A DNA stretch of 64,000 nucleotides. It comes from Paraphysomonas bandaiensis. Lineage: Eukaryota; Chrysophyceae. Shown piece by piece: positions 1 through 15,640 of the stretch. The position numbers and the translations under genes are program-made. The notes beneath the pieces were generated by a model, which saw only the letters and a program-made list of their open reading frames with translations, made no database searches and was not told the DNA's origin. The DNA is taken from NCBI GenBank assembly GCA_965644295.1, contig CBFFRP010000253.1, positions 1 to 64,000 on the forward strand. The letters run 5' to 3'. Every line of letters starts with the position of its first letter. Position 1 is the first letter of the stretch.

Positions 1-1882
1 CACTTGTCTTCGTTCAGTTACGTATTGCTAGTGGTATGTCTCAGTGTTTGTGGGGCTCTCGGGTTGCTGTGTGCTATCGTGTCAATGTCAATGTCTCTCT
101 CGTCCATGAGGGGACATAGAGGGGACATATCTCAACAGCACTATCAGAAAGGTAACCATCAGATACACATATAGATGTATATGCATACAGATATATGTAT
201 AGATGTTATACGCGTATGTGTTACATGTGTGTGTGTGTGTGTCTGCAGGCTCGTTAGTGTATGTATTTTTCTATGCCCATATATGTTAGTGTGTATGTAT
301 ATGTCTGTATATGTGTCTCTGTATTGCTTATTCGTTATACATCTGGTACTTATCAGTGTTTGTGCTTTAGGTGGGAGTGGACGTCCCCTGAAGGCAGTGT
401 CACAACCTCCTTCTAAACCTTCTAATAGCTTTCCAAAAGGTTCATTTTTTGCAATGTATGTTGTCTAGTATTTGTTAATGTATGTCATAGTCCGTCCCCC
501 TACATATACGCCTGTCGAGCGCCCCCCTCCGTCGTGGAATTTAACGACGCCCTTTCCCTGGCTCCCCTCTTCTCTGGAAGAGCTGCGGCACGAATATACA
601 GAACAGGAGTGGTGCGCCATGCACACCGCAATATCATCTCGGCATAAGGTTGGTGTTGGGCGACTGTGTTCGAACAAACTGTTCCGTAGCGCTCGGCTAA
701 GTCGCGAAAGTCGCAGCGTGGAGTACAAGCAGCTTGACCAAGCCCTCAAGCTATACCCTAGATGCGAAATACCTGCTGGAATCCCTCGTCGCAAGGAACG
801 AGAATGTGTGTCTCGCAGCACGTTAGATCGACGGGGCATGAGACATACATGGGCAGGGCTGCCCGTAAACTCGTCCGATACGGCTTTAGACTTACTTTAT
901 TACCTTCTGGGTCGAGCTGGCGAAGGGGCTGTTGTCAACTTAGTGTTTCTAGGAGATTCTGTGTCTCAGCAGTTAGGACGTTTTTTTCTCTGCGATCTCA
1001 TTCGGTCAGGAGTCTTTCCTACGCAGTCAGACAGTGCAGTGGCGAAGAGTACTCTAACTGAATTTGTACTTCCCCCGGCGGCACCTTCCTCCTCCCCCTC
1101 TGTTCTGCGGGTGCACTGTCATCAGTTTAATCTGCCTTGCATTTACCCAAACTCTCATAACTCTGAAAGTGGTTGTGAATCAGAACAGGAGAGTCTCGCC
1201 CAAGTGCAAGAGTTCGTCTCTGGACTACTTGCAAACTATTCCTCGTCTTCCCTGGCACAGTTACCTCTCCTTCATCCTCAATCCGAGACAAGCACCCGGA
1301 ATCATCTGGGTCAGCAGCAACACACAGTGGCTGTTGTCAACTATGGGCTACATCTGAAGAGCAAACATGCTTCGTGGGCAGTGAGCGGCATGGCTCAGGC
1401 GCTGTTGAATGCGTCACGAGCACTAAGGGCCGACAATACATCACTGCTGTTCCGCGAGACCTCTGCACAATCATTCAGCTCTTCGCCAGGTAATTAGGAA
1501 CTTTCCATGTATAACTACATATGCTAACTGTATGGCGACAGACGGGTATTACCACATGGAGTTGGCGAACAAGGCATCTCCAAACGAATTCTGCTGTAAT
1601 CTCCCCCTCAAAGACCCTCATTATTCTAACTGGCGCAACGACCTTATGCAGCGGCAGTTGGCCGCATTAGACCCGCGTTGGGAAAGTGAGATCGGATGGG
1701 TGCCTTTTTTTAACGCATCCAGCGCCCTCTTTGACCTGCACGTAGAATATAGCCCAGACAGATATGTAGTGGATTGCACCCATTTCATATATACCCCTAC
1801 TGCATACAGTGTGCTTTGGTGGGAATTGAAGAGAGCTCTGGGTGAACTCACTAGCCGTCAGAAAACAATCATAGGCACCTAA
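1..1882 (+). CDS. PC-esterase/GDSL-like type II membrane protein (5' end outside window)
   Basis: Four exons are visible: 1-151 (open at the left edge), 371-439, 491-1489 and 1542-1882, with GT-AG introns in matching phase, giving at least 519 aa. The first exon encodes a strongly hydrophobic stretch (residues 7-30 of the visible part), read as a type II signal anchor. A lumenal domain follows, with a GDS block (VFLGDSVSQQLG, near visible residue 230) and a C-terminal DxxH block (VVDCTHF) about 25 residues from the end. That Ser...Asp-His arrangement is typical of the PC-esterase/TBL/NXPE-type SGNH families, which act on glycans in the secretory pathway. The substrate cannot be told. The start codon is not in the window. 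A polyadenylation-type hexamer lies 12 nt after the stop. The family call is from motif order, not from a search. Confidence 0.72.
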
Positions 1883-1893
1883 GCTGCCATTTC

Positions 1894-1899
1894 AATAAA
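1894..1899 (+). promoter_or_regulatory. polyadenylation signal AATAAA
   Basis: Canonical hexamer 12 nt after the stop codon of the PC-esterase-like gene; the expected place for 3' end formation. Confidence 0.6.
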
Positions 1900-2515
1900 A
1901 TGTAAATGGCTGTAGTCGTAGAAACAAATGTATGTAGTATGTATAGTGCATGTTTCTTTCATGATCGTTTAGGAACGACTGCGTATGTAATAATTTGAAT
2001 TTTGCTCGAAGCATAGTAGTATAAGGATATCAGGAGCTATTGGATTTTTTTCACGTAGTCGCTGCCGTTACATTTCATACGTAGACCCATGCTGTAACTG
2101 CAACGAAAAAGCGGTACCGATGATATAAATATGATTAATTACAATCATATTCGTAGTCCCGAGCTAGAAAACAATGTATGACAGTGTATGTTGTACATTG
2201 TATTGATATTGTAGTAGCCAGCTATCTTGGTTATTCCAATTTGCAATCACTCTTGTGTATGCTTGTGCAGCACCTACGCTTGAAATGTATTTAAAGATCT
2301 AGAGGACCTTAGTATGGCAAGATGTATTGTCCCTAATAACGAGTATGCCACAGCAGTCTCTATTCCCTATTTATCATTATTACTATGATTATAATGAGAT
2401 CTTCCTTCCCGATATATCATAGCATCATTACATGCATCTAGTGTCGGAGTGTTACCCCCGTTCATAAAACTGTAACACACATGAAGTACATCACAATACA
2501 GTGATATTATGTTTC
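1900..2515. other. AT-rich intergenic region, no gene seen
   Basis: Stop codons are frequent in all frames and no splice-compatible coding blocks were found. It lies between convergent 3' ends: the esterase-like gene and the small minus-strand gene. Confidence 0.4.
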
Positions 2516-2820
2516 TTATGACTCTGTCGGTGTACTGTACGCCTCACTGAACTCAACTGTTATGTTGCAAGCAGCCGCCCACTCAACCACAGCCTTCTTC
2601 AGCTCATCCGCATCAGTATACATTGTGCACTCTATATGTACAGACTTATCGTAAAACTCTATATTGCCGACACCTACACGTATGATGAGCTATGCAGAAT
2701 TTACGTGGAATGTTCCTGCTAACCTCGGAATCTTCCAATAATGTTCCTGAGGTTATCCAGACACTGATCATCAGCTCTGTCGACATTGATTATAATAAGC
2801 CTGGGTTCCTCGTATTGCAT
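2516..2820 (-). CDS. probable small gene, unrecognised
   Basis: Two minus-strand blocks read like protein. Block A (2820 down to about 2724) starts ATG and contains PRLIIINVDRADDQ. Block B (2689 down to 2516) contains VGVGNIEFYDKSVHIE, then an acidic helix-like segment, and ends with TAA. A 34-nt gap with GT and AG ends separates them, but the phases disagree by one. Either the true donor is elsewhere (a phase-0 GT lies after the IIIN codons), or the gene carries a frameshift. The product would be about 80-90 aa, without membrane segments. No family recognised. The start lies about 170 bp from the large TATG array, so that array separates this gene from GCN1 as a divergent pair. Confidence 0.42.
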
Positions 2821-2993
2821 AGTGCTAATATGATAGAAGGACTGAAGGTTGAGACATAATGGAGCTCTACTAGAATAGGCTGGGAGTGTATGTGATACAC
2901 TAGACGATAGAAAGATACACCCACATACGCATACCACAGTCGTACTGATGGAACGCAGAAATACAGCTGTATAATGAGGGTATATACGGTGGT

Positions 2994-5027
<2,034 letters not shown>

Positions 5028-5178
5028 GTTCATGTGGTTAAGGTATTGTGTTTTGGGGTATTGAGTGATGTATAGAATTTCACATCTCTATGCATAGATC
5101 TCTCCATATTATCATATAATTCCACTCTAGTTGATATTCTTCATCTACTTCAAGCCATCAGGTCGCTTCATATCGCTA

Positions 5179-8100
5179 ATGGAGTCGGAGTTATTAAATA
5201 ACTTCAATGTATTGAATCCCACGCTGTCTGTTCGTTTATCAGCACTGGAGGTCATCGTATTCTCTCATATGATGTTTGAATAATATGTTTTTGTATTGAT
5301 TAGAATGTTCGAGAAATTTCTATGGAGAAAGAAGGTGTGATTAGACGGATATGTCGTGATGTTATATATAGTCTAGTGGCCATACATTACACGGAGAAGA
5401 GATGGACACGTGCGTGCATTGATTTCATCGCTTATGCGGTCAATCTACCATTGTCATTTGACTGTATGGCTTTTTGTTTGGAGGTGTTGAATAATAGATT
5501 GACTCGTGTGTCTCGCGGGGAGCAGTTATGTGTGATTATAGAGATTACAGTGGCTATGTTACAAGCCCGTGCCGACTCTTGTGCACCTGCCTCACCCATT
5601 GAGTCGGAAACATGTGCACCTGCTGTGGTATTGGTGGGTAAAGCAATGGACAAGTTGGCTACAGCTTCTAAGGAACGGAAGAATTATGTTTCACGTGGAG
5701 CAAGAGCTGCGTGTGCTCTACTCGTAAGGTGAGTTTTCATACTGCGCCACCCTATCATAAATGATATACTTCTTCGAACAGACATCCAGCCTATATTCCT
5801 GTATGTGTGGATGTGTGGTCGGCTTCATCACCCACACACTCCATATCTGCGCTGTCTTTGGTGCTTTCCAATCCCATCCTGTCTCGCCATTTGTCTGCTG
5901 CCCCCTTAATGCATCAGGCCTTGCAGAAGCTCCTCACCGCCCCTAAGCCTCCTGCTCCTGGTCTACTAGACTGCCTATCAACTTTTGTACAATCTCTTTC
6001 TCAACAGGAGTGGACAGAAACCTACTCTCCTATCCTTTCGAAACTCATCAAGAAGTCTCCTGAAAACAGTGCCCAAATGGTTGCAACACTCTGTTCAGCT
6101 GTGCAGGTCGATTTGACTCAGCTGACTTCTGAAACCTTGTGTACAACTGCTCCGAGAATGCTTAAGTCTGCCAACTATATCACCCGTGAGGCTGCATGTG
6201 TGATTGTAAAAGAGGTGGCGAATAAGTGTGCCGACCCTGCAGCTTTCTGCTCGCTGCTCACGGCACTTCTGGAATCCTTGCAAGGCAAGACACCAGGGGC
6301 AACACTGACCCAGACATACCAGAAAGCCGCTACTGTAGACGCTATACGTAGTTGCTTTAGGTCTATAAAAAAGTTCCAGGGCCAGAGGACAGAAGAAGTT
6401 TCCCAGGCCACCGAGACAGCGATGATCGTCCTCCTGGGTTGTTTTGAGAAAGAGCCTGATGAAGACATCAGATGCTCTGAGGCGCTAACAGCAACTCAAT
6501 GTCTGCTAACAAGACAGACCATCTCTACTAAAATTATTTCTGCAATTTCTCAAGGACTCACGAAAAAGAAGATTGGAACAAGTGTGTCTCCTTTGTTGTT
6601 AATGTTGCACGCTCTTTTCCAGCGTCCAGTTAGCGGTAACATTGATGAGTACTGTAGTGCCCTAGTCTCGTCCATTGAGATAGTCTCCTCCCTGGCGAGT
6701 ACCATCAAAGATGCCATAAAGAAACCACAGGTTCACCACATTGCAACTTCTTATACATTGTTGTACTCACTGCCTCTCAATATATGTGCAGGTGGCTAGC
6801 CCTGATGCTGTTCTTGCTTTGCATATCCTGCTCGAGCTAAAGGCACAAGTTGGTCTGCCCGATGACACGCTGGATTGGAGCAAGATTCCATCGTTGTCTA
6901 CTTCTGAGTCTTTTCTCTCTTGTCCAGCTTTACAGAACTTTCTCTTTTCTTCGTATTCAGCTGCTTCGTCCAGAGAGACGTATGGTGTAAGAAGAATGTG
7001 TGGCGAGGTTGTTATTGCTCTATCCGCAGTGGTAACAATGACTCAACGAGACATGTGTGCCAGTGCTCATCCTGGTGTGAAACCCTTGACTGCTGGGATA
7101 ATGGGATTCTGTATCCTTTTTCCAGGCAGAGATACAGCATCTGGAGTAAATTACTGGGTGGGAGAGATGCTCAACAGTGCCCCGGGGGCCTCTACTTGCA
7201 TGCTGGAGTGGCTGTACGCATCACTTCATGCGGCTACTGTTGACAAAGAAGATAATGAGCTACAGACCCGCAGAAGTTTGAAGGGACCAGAGGGTTCCTC
7301 TAACACTGGTCGGCCTTCTGATCGGATGCACCTCGCTTACCTTCCTCCCTCCCGACTTAGAGCCGCGGTGCACGTATGTCTGCCTCGGACTGTGCACTCT
7401 CCAACATGTTCTGCATCCGTTTTTTCACGAATCTTGGTCCTCAGTGCCCATCCCAATATCAGCAATTCATTCTCCCAATCCATCAGCATGTTTAGAAATA
7501 TATCTCAACGATTCGACTTCAGCCTAGATTCTGCTCTATCAGACCATTTGTACGCTGATGAACTCTCTGTCTTTCTTCAGGAAGCAGCCCTCAACTCGGC
7601 CTCCCAGTCCACTCGCAAAGCCGGGAGCGGAGCCCTCGCCCTCCTACACAATACTGATCTAAAGTCAGCGCACGCAATTGTTCTATCTACAGTGTCAAGA
7701 ATAGTTGGCACACTTGGCGATAACGATATAAGCACTCTGTCTGACGAGGAGGTGGAAGTATACCAGAACCCACAGTATCTCATAGACAAGGCCATTACCG
7801 TAGTGAACGCGGAGGACATAAAGATCACCAATGCAGATAGAAAAAAGAGCTCCGCTCGCGGAACACGCAGAGGTATGTTCGGGTCAGACTTCACTGAAGA
7901 TGAGGACTGGGCGGAACAAGTACGCCGAGAGAAGGCAAGAAAGCTTATGGAGACCAAGGGAGAGAACTCCCCTGAAGTAGAGGAGGCAAGGTCTCGTACT
8001 GCTGATATCCTTTCTCGTGTACAAGCGACGCTTAGTTCTAGCCTCCATGCCCTCAGTTGTCTCTCTCACATGGCAGAGTTGTGCTCTGCTGCTGTAGCAG

Positions 8101-11100
8101 ACGTATGTCATATGATTATACAGCCGCTCTTGACTTTGGTGCGATCCAAGCTCGTCGGACAGGAAGCCACCCTCTGCCTTGAAGTCCTCGTTATGAACCT
8201 CGTTGACAAATCTCTGGCTCACTGCAAGAGGTACTAGCACCTTGTGGATCAATATATATGTACCACAATATGATAACACTTGTGTGAAGGGATATCGTAA
8301 ATGCGTTGCGACTTGTGGCTCTCATACTGCAAGAGCCAGTAAGCAAGCAAATGCCGGAAGAACATATATATGCACGGGCAGTGGAGGTTGCCCCTGCCTT
8401 TTCGGGAGTAGTACGGGAGCTTCATGTTCTTGCGGCCCGCTCCATTACTCCTACTCCCGCCTGCTTTCATATGATTTTTCCACTGCTGAAAGGCGTCCTG
8501 TCTCTGCGTGCTCTTATACCCGGCTGTGAACAGGCCTTTATGGTTCTGGAAAGGTATGTGTATGACATAACACTATGGCGCACTCATTGATATGGGTGTA
8601 TAGGTTCTGGTCTGCTATGGACATGGACGCCTCAAGTTCAGCACGTCCCCTGCTGCGCCCCCTCTTGGAGACGTGCCTGACAGCGATGGCTAGGTACCGT
8701 GTGACCCCTGCACCCGAAAAAGTGCTCTTGCGAATGGTATCGGCGGTCCCTCTGAGCCCCATGGAGTGGTCTCCGATGCTTGGTGCTCATGGACTTCTTC
8801 ATCATGAAGTCCATGTGCGGCTTGCATGTCTGCGTGCTCTTCATCATGCTGTAGAATGTGGCATGTCTGAATCTATGAATCGGAACCCGCTCCTGGTTTC
8901 AAGAGTGTGGCTTGTGTGTTATGACTTAGAAGAAGAGGTGCGGACTCTTGCCGTTGAAGTGTGGCAAAAGAGCGGTATGGTGCAAAGGGAGGCCTTCATG
9001 ACCTCGCTTGTACCCTTGTTTTCGCATGAGGCAACACATGTGGCAATGTCAGCGGCCCGTGCTGTTGCGGGAGGCATGACTCTATACCCACATCTTTGCA
9101 GGGAGTGCGTGGAAACTCTGTGTACGATATTCACAGAAGCGATGCCTGTGAAAGAAGCACCCCCGCGCGCCATTGCCCCAACGGGATCTGGTGCTGTTGC
9201 ATCTCTGATGATGCGGGCACCTGTAAAGAAGACTGAGGATGTAACTTTCCCTTGTAGAGTGGCCGTGGCTGCTAGCTTTGAGGAGATTGGGAACACCATG
9301 GCACTCGTTAAGGCTCATGACACGGAGGAGTTGGTACAAGGTAACAGAAGATTGGTTGAGCTGTGTTTTTATTATTGATGTGTATTTGTAGATGTCATTA
9401 CGTTCGTATTGAGTGAAGGTGTGACGGATGAACACCCTTCTGTGCGTGAACGTATGCTTGCTGCTGGGCGTGCAGTAATCGATACGTATGGTGTGGATTA
9501 CTGTGATGGTATTATCGCGACGCTCGAACATACTTTGCGGCAGGAACAACAAGAAGGAGAGGAGGCCGCAAGGTTTGACCATCGGCATGAGGCAGCTGTC
9601 ATCTTGCTTGGAGCAGCGGGAAAGCATCTGAAGAGCGATGATCCTAGTATGATGGGTATTTTAGAATCACTGGTAGTTGCTCTCAACACTCCGGTTGGAA
9701 GTATTCAGCGGGCAGTGGCGGACTGCCTTGTACCACTAGTACAGGGGCTTAAGAGTGATGAACGAGTGAAAACTATGCTTGAAAGTATCATTAACCAAAC
9801 GCTCAATGCAGAGACGTATGGTGAGAGGAGGGGAGCAGCCTATGGACTGAGTGCATTTGTGAAGGGCATGGGTATTCCCAGTATAAAGAATCACGACATC
9901 GTGAATAGACTGAAAGATGCCTGTTCTTCGGGTTCAATCAACAATAGACAAGGTGCCCTTTTCGCATTTGAGTTGCTCTCAGAAAGACTGGGCATGCTCT
10001 TTGAACCCTATGTTATTACGATCGTTCCGATACTGCTTAAGTGTTTCAGTCACTCCTCTGATCACGTGAGAGAAGCCTCACAAATGGCGGCTAAAGTTAT
10101 AATGGCTAAACTCAGTGCACATGGTTTGTATTCATACTTGTTCGCGTACGTGATACTCATATTTCTGTCAGGTGTGAAACAGGTTTTGACACCGATACTC
10201 TCTTCTTTGCCAACAGAAACGGCCTGGAAATCTAAACAAGAGGCACTGCGATTACTTGGTACGATGGCCTTCTGTGCTCCTAGACAACTGTCCACGAGTC
10301 TACCGCAGATCATTCCACGGCTGGTGGAGGCTGGATCTGATCCCCACCCAAAGGTTAAAGATGCTGCAAAGAAAGCTCTCACCGACATTACGTCAGTTAT
10401 ACGCAACCCAGAAGTCTCGTCTTTGAGCGGTGTACTTATCGGGGCCCTCACGGACCCATCGAACAAGACGAAATCTGCACTGGAGGCTCTGTTGGAGTGC
10501 GAGTTTATGCATTCGATTGATGCCCCCTCGCTCGCGATCCTAGTGCCTATCTTAGCTCGAGCCTTACGTGACAGAGGTGGTGATCTTAAGAGGAAATCTG
10601 CTGTTATTATTGGAAATATGTGCAGCATGATCAATGACCCGAAGATCATAGTCCCATATTTGCCACAGGTATGTCAAACACTGTTGAAGTAAAACGAAAA
10701 TTACTCATGCAACTGTATTCAGGTGGTGCCAGGACTACAAAGTGTTCTTATGGACCCCATTCCTGATGTACGTGCGACTAGTGCGAAAGCACTTGGTAGT
10801 CTAATGGCAGGTGTCGGTGAACAAGAGCTGAGTGATCTGATCCCTTGGTTGATGTGTGCCCTGAAAGATGACACCTCACCTGTCGAACGAAGTGGAGCAG
10901 CTCAAGGTCTGGCTGAGGTGCGCTACCTTGTCTATTATAGTGTTCACACGCTTACCATTAGCAGATGTGTCTATCCTTGGAAGAAAATAGAGTAGATGAA
11001 ATCGTCCAGGATGCACTGAATCTACAGAGAAGTCCCAAGGCGTCTGCTCGCGAGGGCCTTCTCTGGCTACTCACTTTCCTTCCATCCGTGGTTGGCGAAA

Positions 11101-14100
11101 TATTTGCCGTCTACATTGGTCATACACTTCCAGTCGTTCTAGCGGGGTTGAGTGATGACTCGGAAGGGGTACGCGAGGTTGCGCTCAGGGCTGGACAGGT
11201 ACAAATAATCGAGAATTTCTTATGCGGTTTTCTGATACGTATATTTCTAATAGGTGTTCGTGCATGCTCACGGCAGAAACCACACCCATGACGTGGTAAA
11301 TCCTTTACTTTCCGGCATGTTTGATGACGACTGGCGTATCAGAGAGAGTTCCGTCACTCTCTTAGGTGAGTGAATAACAGTGTTTTGTTCACAAGATTTA
11401 CCATATTTGTTAATATAGGTGAACTCCTCTATCTGATTGGAGAGACTAAGGCGGTCGGACTCACGGACAATGAGAACGACGACGAGGATGGCAATGCTGG
11501 TGGCCTGGGGTCATCAAGTCGCGTCGTCACCACTATCCGCGCCCACGTTGGCGAGGAGTTGGCAGACACAATTTTAGCATCGCTATATATGGTGCGCTCT
11601 GATGGATCCGTTACAGTCCGGCAAGGGGCACTTCAAGTATGGAAATCCGTTGTCTCTAATACGCCGCGCACTCTCAGAGAGGTCATGCCGTCACTAGTAG
11701 AACTTCTCATTCGGAAGCTATCGTCACAGTCTGATGATCATAGAACAGTCGCAGGTCGGTGTCTTGGAGATCTCGTCAGAAAGCTGGGTGACCATGTGCT
11801 TCCATTGGTTGTCCCATATCTACAGAGAGGTCTTGGAAGCAGTGATGATGAGCTTCGACAGGGTGTGTGTCTGGGGCTTTCTGAGATATTGCGCGCAGCT
11901 ACTCAAAAGCAGGTGGAAACGTACGTTGACACTCTAGTACCTGCCTTGCAGCAAGCTCTATGCGACGACTCGGATCATGTGCGGACACTGGCCGCTCAGG
12001 CTTTCCACGCTCTTATGAAAGCAATTGGTGAGCGCGCTACCGCCAGCGTGGTTCCTTCGCTTCTTGCCCGTGTGAAAGACGAATACGACCCTATGCGACC
12101 AGAGGAGATTGGGTCTGCACTCAGAGGTTTGCGAAGTATTGTTATGCATAAACCGCGAGATCTGCTCGAGTATCTCTTGCCGGTACTACTCTCCCATCCT
12201 ATTCACCCCCATTCTGCGGGAGCTCTAGGCGTCATCTGCGAGAGTGCAGGGGCCGCTCTTCATCACCATTTTTCTTTCCTTATTCCACAACTAGTGGACG
12301 AGCTCGTCGTGATGGATGAGAAGATTGCAGAAGTCAGTGATGATGACGCCAAGGCCACGTTTGAAGTGTTGCGCCATTCTGTGGGGGCGATTGTTGGTGC
12401 CACCTCCACCCAAGGAGTCAACTACTTAGTAGGAGAACTCGGCAAACAAATTGAGCATGAAACAGACTTTCGGCGCAGGAAATGGGGTTGCATCATCACC
12501 GCTGACTTCTTTCGCCGCTGCAAATCGGACTATGCCGAGTATGTTCCTGTACTGCTTAAGTACTTGCTCAGCCGGAGTGCAGATGCCGAGAAAGGTGTGT
12601 TGGAAGGGGTGCTAGAAGCTCTCAGAGCCTTAGCTGCAGCCGTCAGTGTGGACGAACTCTCCTCTCATATGGACTTCGTGAGGTCCTGCATATCTCTCAC
12701 TGCGAGTGATGCTAAACATCGCTCTGGTCGGGCGAATCTTATTGCACAGGACGGGACCGTCCTATTACCACTTTTCCGACTTCCCAAAGCCCTGGACCCA
12801 CTCTTACCGATCTTTATACATTGCCTCATGAACGGGTCCCCTGACAGCAGGGAATGTGCTGCGGATGGTATTGGTGAGCTGATGACAATGACTGAGACAG
12901 CCCTTCTGAAGCCCTACCTCATTAAGACCACTGGTCCCCTCATCCGTGTTGTTGGAGACAGGTATCCGAGCAATGTGAAGTATGCCATCTTACAGGTGAG
13001 GGTGCTACTTTGATATAGATATGTTCACATCAATATTGTCATGTAGACGCTCTGTATTCTTCTTCAAAAGGGAGGTGTCGGTCTCAAGGCTTTCGTCCCA
13101 CAACTTCAGACTACTTTCGTAAAATCTCTCAGTGACCCCGCGAAGCAGGTCCGCAGCAAGGGTGCTCATGCTCTTGGGATGCTTGTTCCAATGAGTACCC
13201 GGGTTGATCCTCTGCTCAATGAACTCTCTTCAAGTAGTCATCAGGCGGAGAGCAATGCTATTCGCGCGTCTATGTTGCAGGCTCTTGCTCAGGTAATACA
13301 TGCAGGAGGTGGGAAGGCCTCCGAAGGCGCACTTGTCAAGGTCTCTCAGACCGTGTTGCAATGTTTAGTGGCGGATGAAGAGCAGGTGCGACAGAGCGCC
13401 TCGGAGTGTGTATCTTCACTTGCGGTGGTGTTGACGGAGGATGGCGTATGCGATTTATTACAGGATATTGTTGACCTCGACTCGTCTTCAGGAGCTGTGT
13501 GGGCTCCAGCTGCAGGCAAAGTACTGGGATGTGCAGCCGTTTTGCGCTCTGGTGGATCCCGTACATCGCGCGCCAGAGGCCAAGCCTTTGATCTAGTGGA
13601 TGCTTCTCTTGCGGACGATAGAGTAGCTGTTAGAGTGGCAGCGTGCAGGTAAATCTAATATACCTGGAATCGTGCGTAGTTACTTATGAACTTTTTAGCT
13701 CCTTAGCAATGGCAGTGGCACCTCCTTCCCTTACTACAGGTTGCCCGGAGGCCACAAGCGAGCATAAGGACCTTAGCGCAGCGCTTATCACATCTTTTAC
13801 CCCAAAAGTACTGGCCTGTGTTCGGGGAGAAGCTCTGGAGGTTCGTAGAGCTGCAGTGACCACGCTGAAGGAGTTCGCGAAGCACCACCCGTCAGTTCTG
13901 CTTCCATTTTCTGCTCAAATAGGCTCAGAGCTCTACCCTTTTCTTTCGACGAACGAGATAAACATTCGGGTAAGTACTAAACGAGTTAATGTTCAAGTGT
14001 CATTCTAATCTACAACACAGCTAAAGAGGCATGCCGAGCGCACTATGAAATACATCATGGGCATATCTTATCACTCAAATCTGGACAGCGAACTCTTTCA

Positions 14101-14218
14101 GACAACGTTGGCTACTATACAGGCGGCAGGAAATGCTGAATTGGCTCGGTTCTTGAGAGATTACGCCAAGCGAATGCTCAATAAACTTGCAGATGAGAGT
14201 GATGATAACATGTGGTGA
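5179..14218 (+). CDS. GCN1: GCN1, translational activator of the GCN2 eIF2-alpha kinase
   Basis: GCN1 is a ribosome-associated HEAT-repeat scaffold that detects stalled or colliding ribosomes and activates GCN2. Fifteen exons fit one frame: 5179-5250, 5304-5728, 5782-6730, 6792-8230, 8290-8553, 8604-9340, 9392-10123, 10172-10668, 10723-10917, 10965-11198, 11254-11365, 11419-12995, 13047-13648, 13699-13969, 14021-14218. The product is about 2767 aa; human and yeast proteins are about 2670. HEAT repeats run throughout. The most conserved eEF3-like middle shows EGALFAFELL-type, RNPEVSSLS, DAPSLAILVPI, SGAAQGLAE, SNTPRTLREVMPS and LGDLVRKLGDHVLP blocks in family order. The end of exon 1 is the least certain junction (GT at 5251 or 5257). 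The intron 10124-10171 is 48 nt and has no stop, so it can be missed. Cytosolic. No truncation or frameshift seen. Confidence 0.96.
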
Positions 14219-15640
14219 ATTATGAGTGACAGATACACCATATTATAGTTGTTGCCATTCTGATAATAAGAATAGTCATCAAACAAAATTAATGCCTATA
14301 GTTTGACGAAGCGTTGCAATATTCAGCGATATGATATGTCAAAGTGCAGTCTACTTTATAATGACTTTCTCTTGAGTGTGTATTGTGTGTTTCTGTATGT
14401 AGTATTATATCGTGACCTTCTTGTTCAGTCTTTACACTCCCAAGTGAGAGTGAAGAAAAACTCCCCTTCATACCAACCAAAAAATTCCCTCCCTTTCACA
14501 GAGCCTTCATCACCGCCACAATCCAGTGGCCGAGGCACATTTGCGGCAACAACGAAAGAAATTGAGGAAATAGCGGAACAAGAGTACGGAAGCTTCAGGA
14601 CGAGGATGGGAAAATCCAGGAAAGTCCCCAAAGATAAACGCTCTTAATCTTCTTCAGTTTTAGTGTGTTCTGGAAGTGCAACATATGGTTTCCAACCTGT
14701 TGTTCCACAACCTAACACCTGATGGGAACTCCATTCCTCTGGGACAAGGAAACTATTGGGATTTAGTCTCAAATTATGCGCCACCCCTAAAAAGACCCAG
14801 CCCCTGAACTTCTGAAGTCTGAGATCCAGAGCATTCAACAACTACCTTTCATCCCAGCAACCCGAACGTCATTTACTGAGGCAGGTAATGCACGCCCCGG
14901 GACTCAAATTAGTCTGCGTTACAGTGAAACAACAGCATGTATGATAGATGATAGCAGTTACAAGGAATTTTTTCGTATACAGCTGGCACATGACCAAGCG
15001 GCCCGACTTGAGAGTGCGCACAAGATGATTTAGCTATCGGTCAGGAGTACTCTCATAATAATATTATTTTATAACTTGTTACTACCAAGCAAAACTTTTA
15101 ATGACATGTCAAAATAGTTCCTATAAACATTTTTATTGATGCTTGTGGATCCAGGAGAATTGCTATGCTATATTCATATGAAAACCTTGTCAAATCCATT
15201 TCCCAGGTTTCATGCCCAGGCGGCTTGTAGAAGGAGATGGTAATACCGCAATAAGATCAGATTAGAAGTTGTAACTGGACCGACAAACTGAGGGTTTAGC
15301 TGATGAGGAGAACACAAATCATCTGGGACTAGAAAAAAGGTGTTCAAAACTAATATAAAGAACTTGGCTAAACGGTTGGAGGGGAAAGTAACTCGATATT
15401 TAAAGTAGTTCTGTTTGTAGTGGGCTCACACAAAATGGTTGATTAATCCTTCAGAGAGAAGGAATGCTTGCTGATAATGATACTGAGATAGAAATATCAG
15501 CAAGTGACTTCTTGATATACACTATTATCTAGATCGTAAGTGCACAGTAGCTGGTTAGTCTGGACACGCGTTGGAACTACCTAATGTGGAAGAACTGCCA
15601 CAATTCTTCACACGTCAAACGGCTGACGATCTACGGGTGA
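14219..15640. other. intergenic, possible decayed retroelement 5' part
   Basis: An open frame at 14303-14647 (+) ends with a basic, Ser/Pro-rich tail (SSGRGTFAATTKEIEEIAEQ). It is not spliced to GCN1, whose stop is at 14216-14218. Fragmentary protein-like stretches around 15590-15700 lead into the copia-like remnant downstream. I cannot assign any of it to a family. Confidence 0.3.

Noticed and set aside
465-839. Minus-strand frame opposite the esterase-like gene, and other antisense frames across GCN1, NIPBL and YME1L
   Set aside because: Shadow frames opposite well-supported exons, with no motifs or splice logic of their own.
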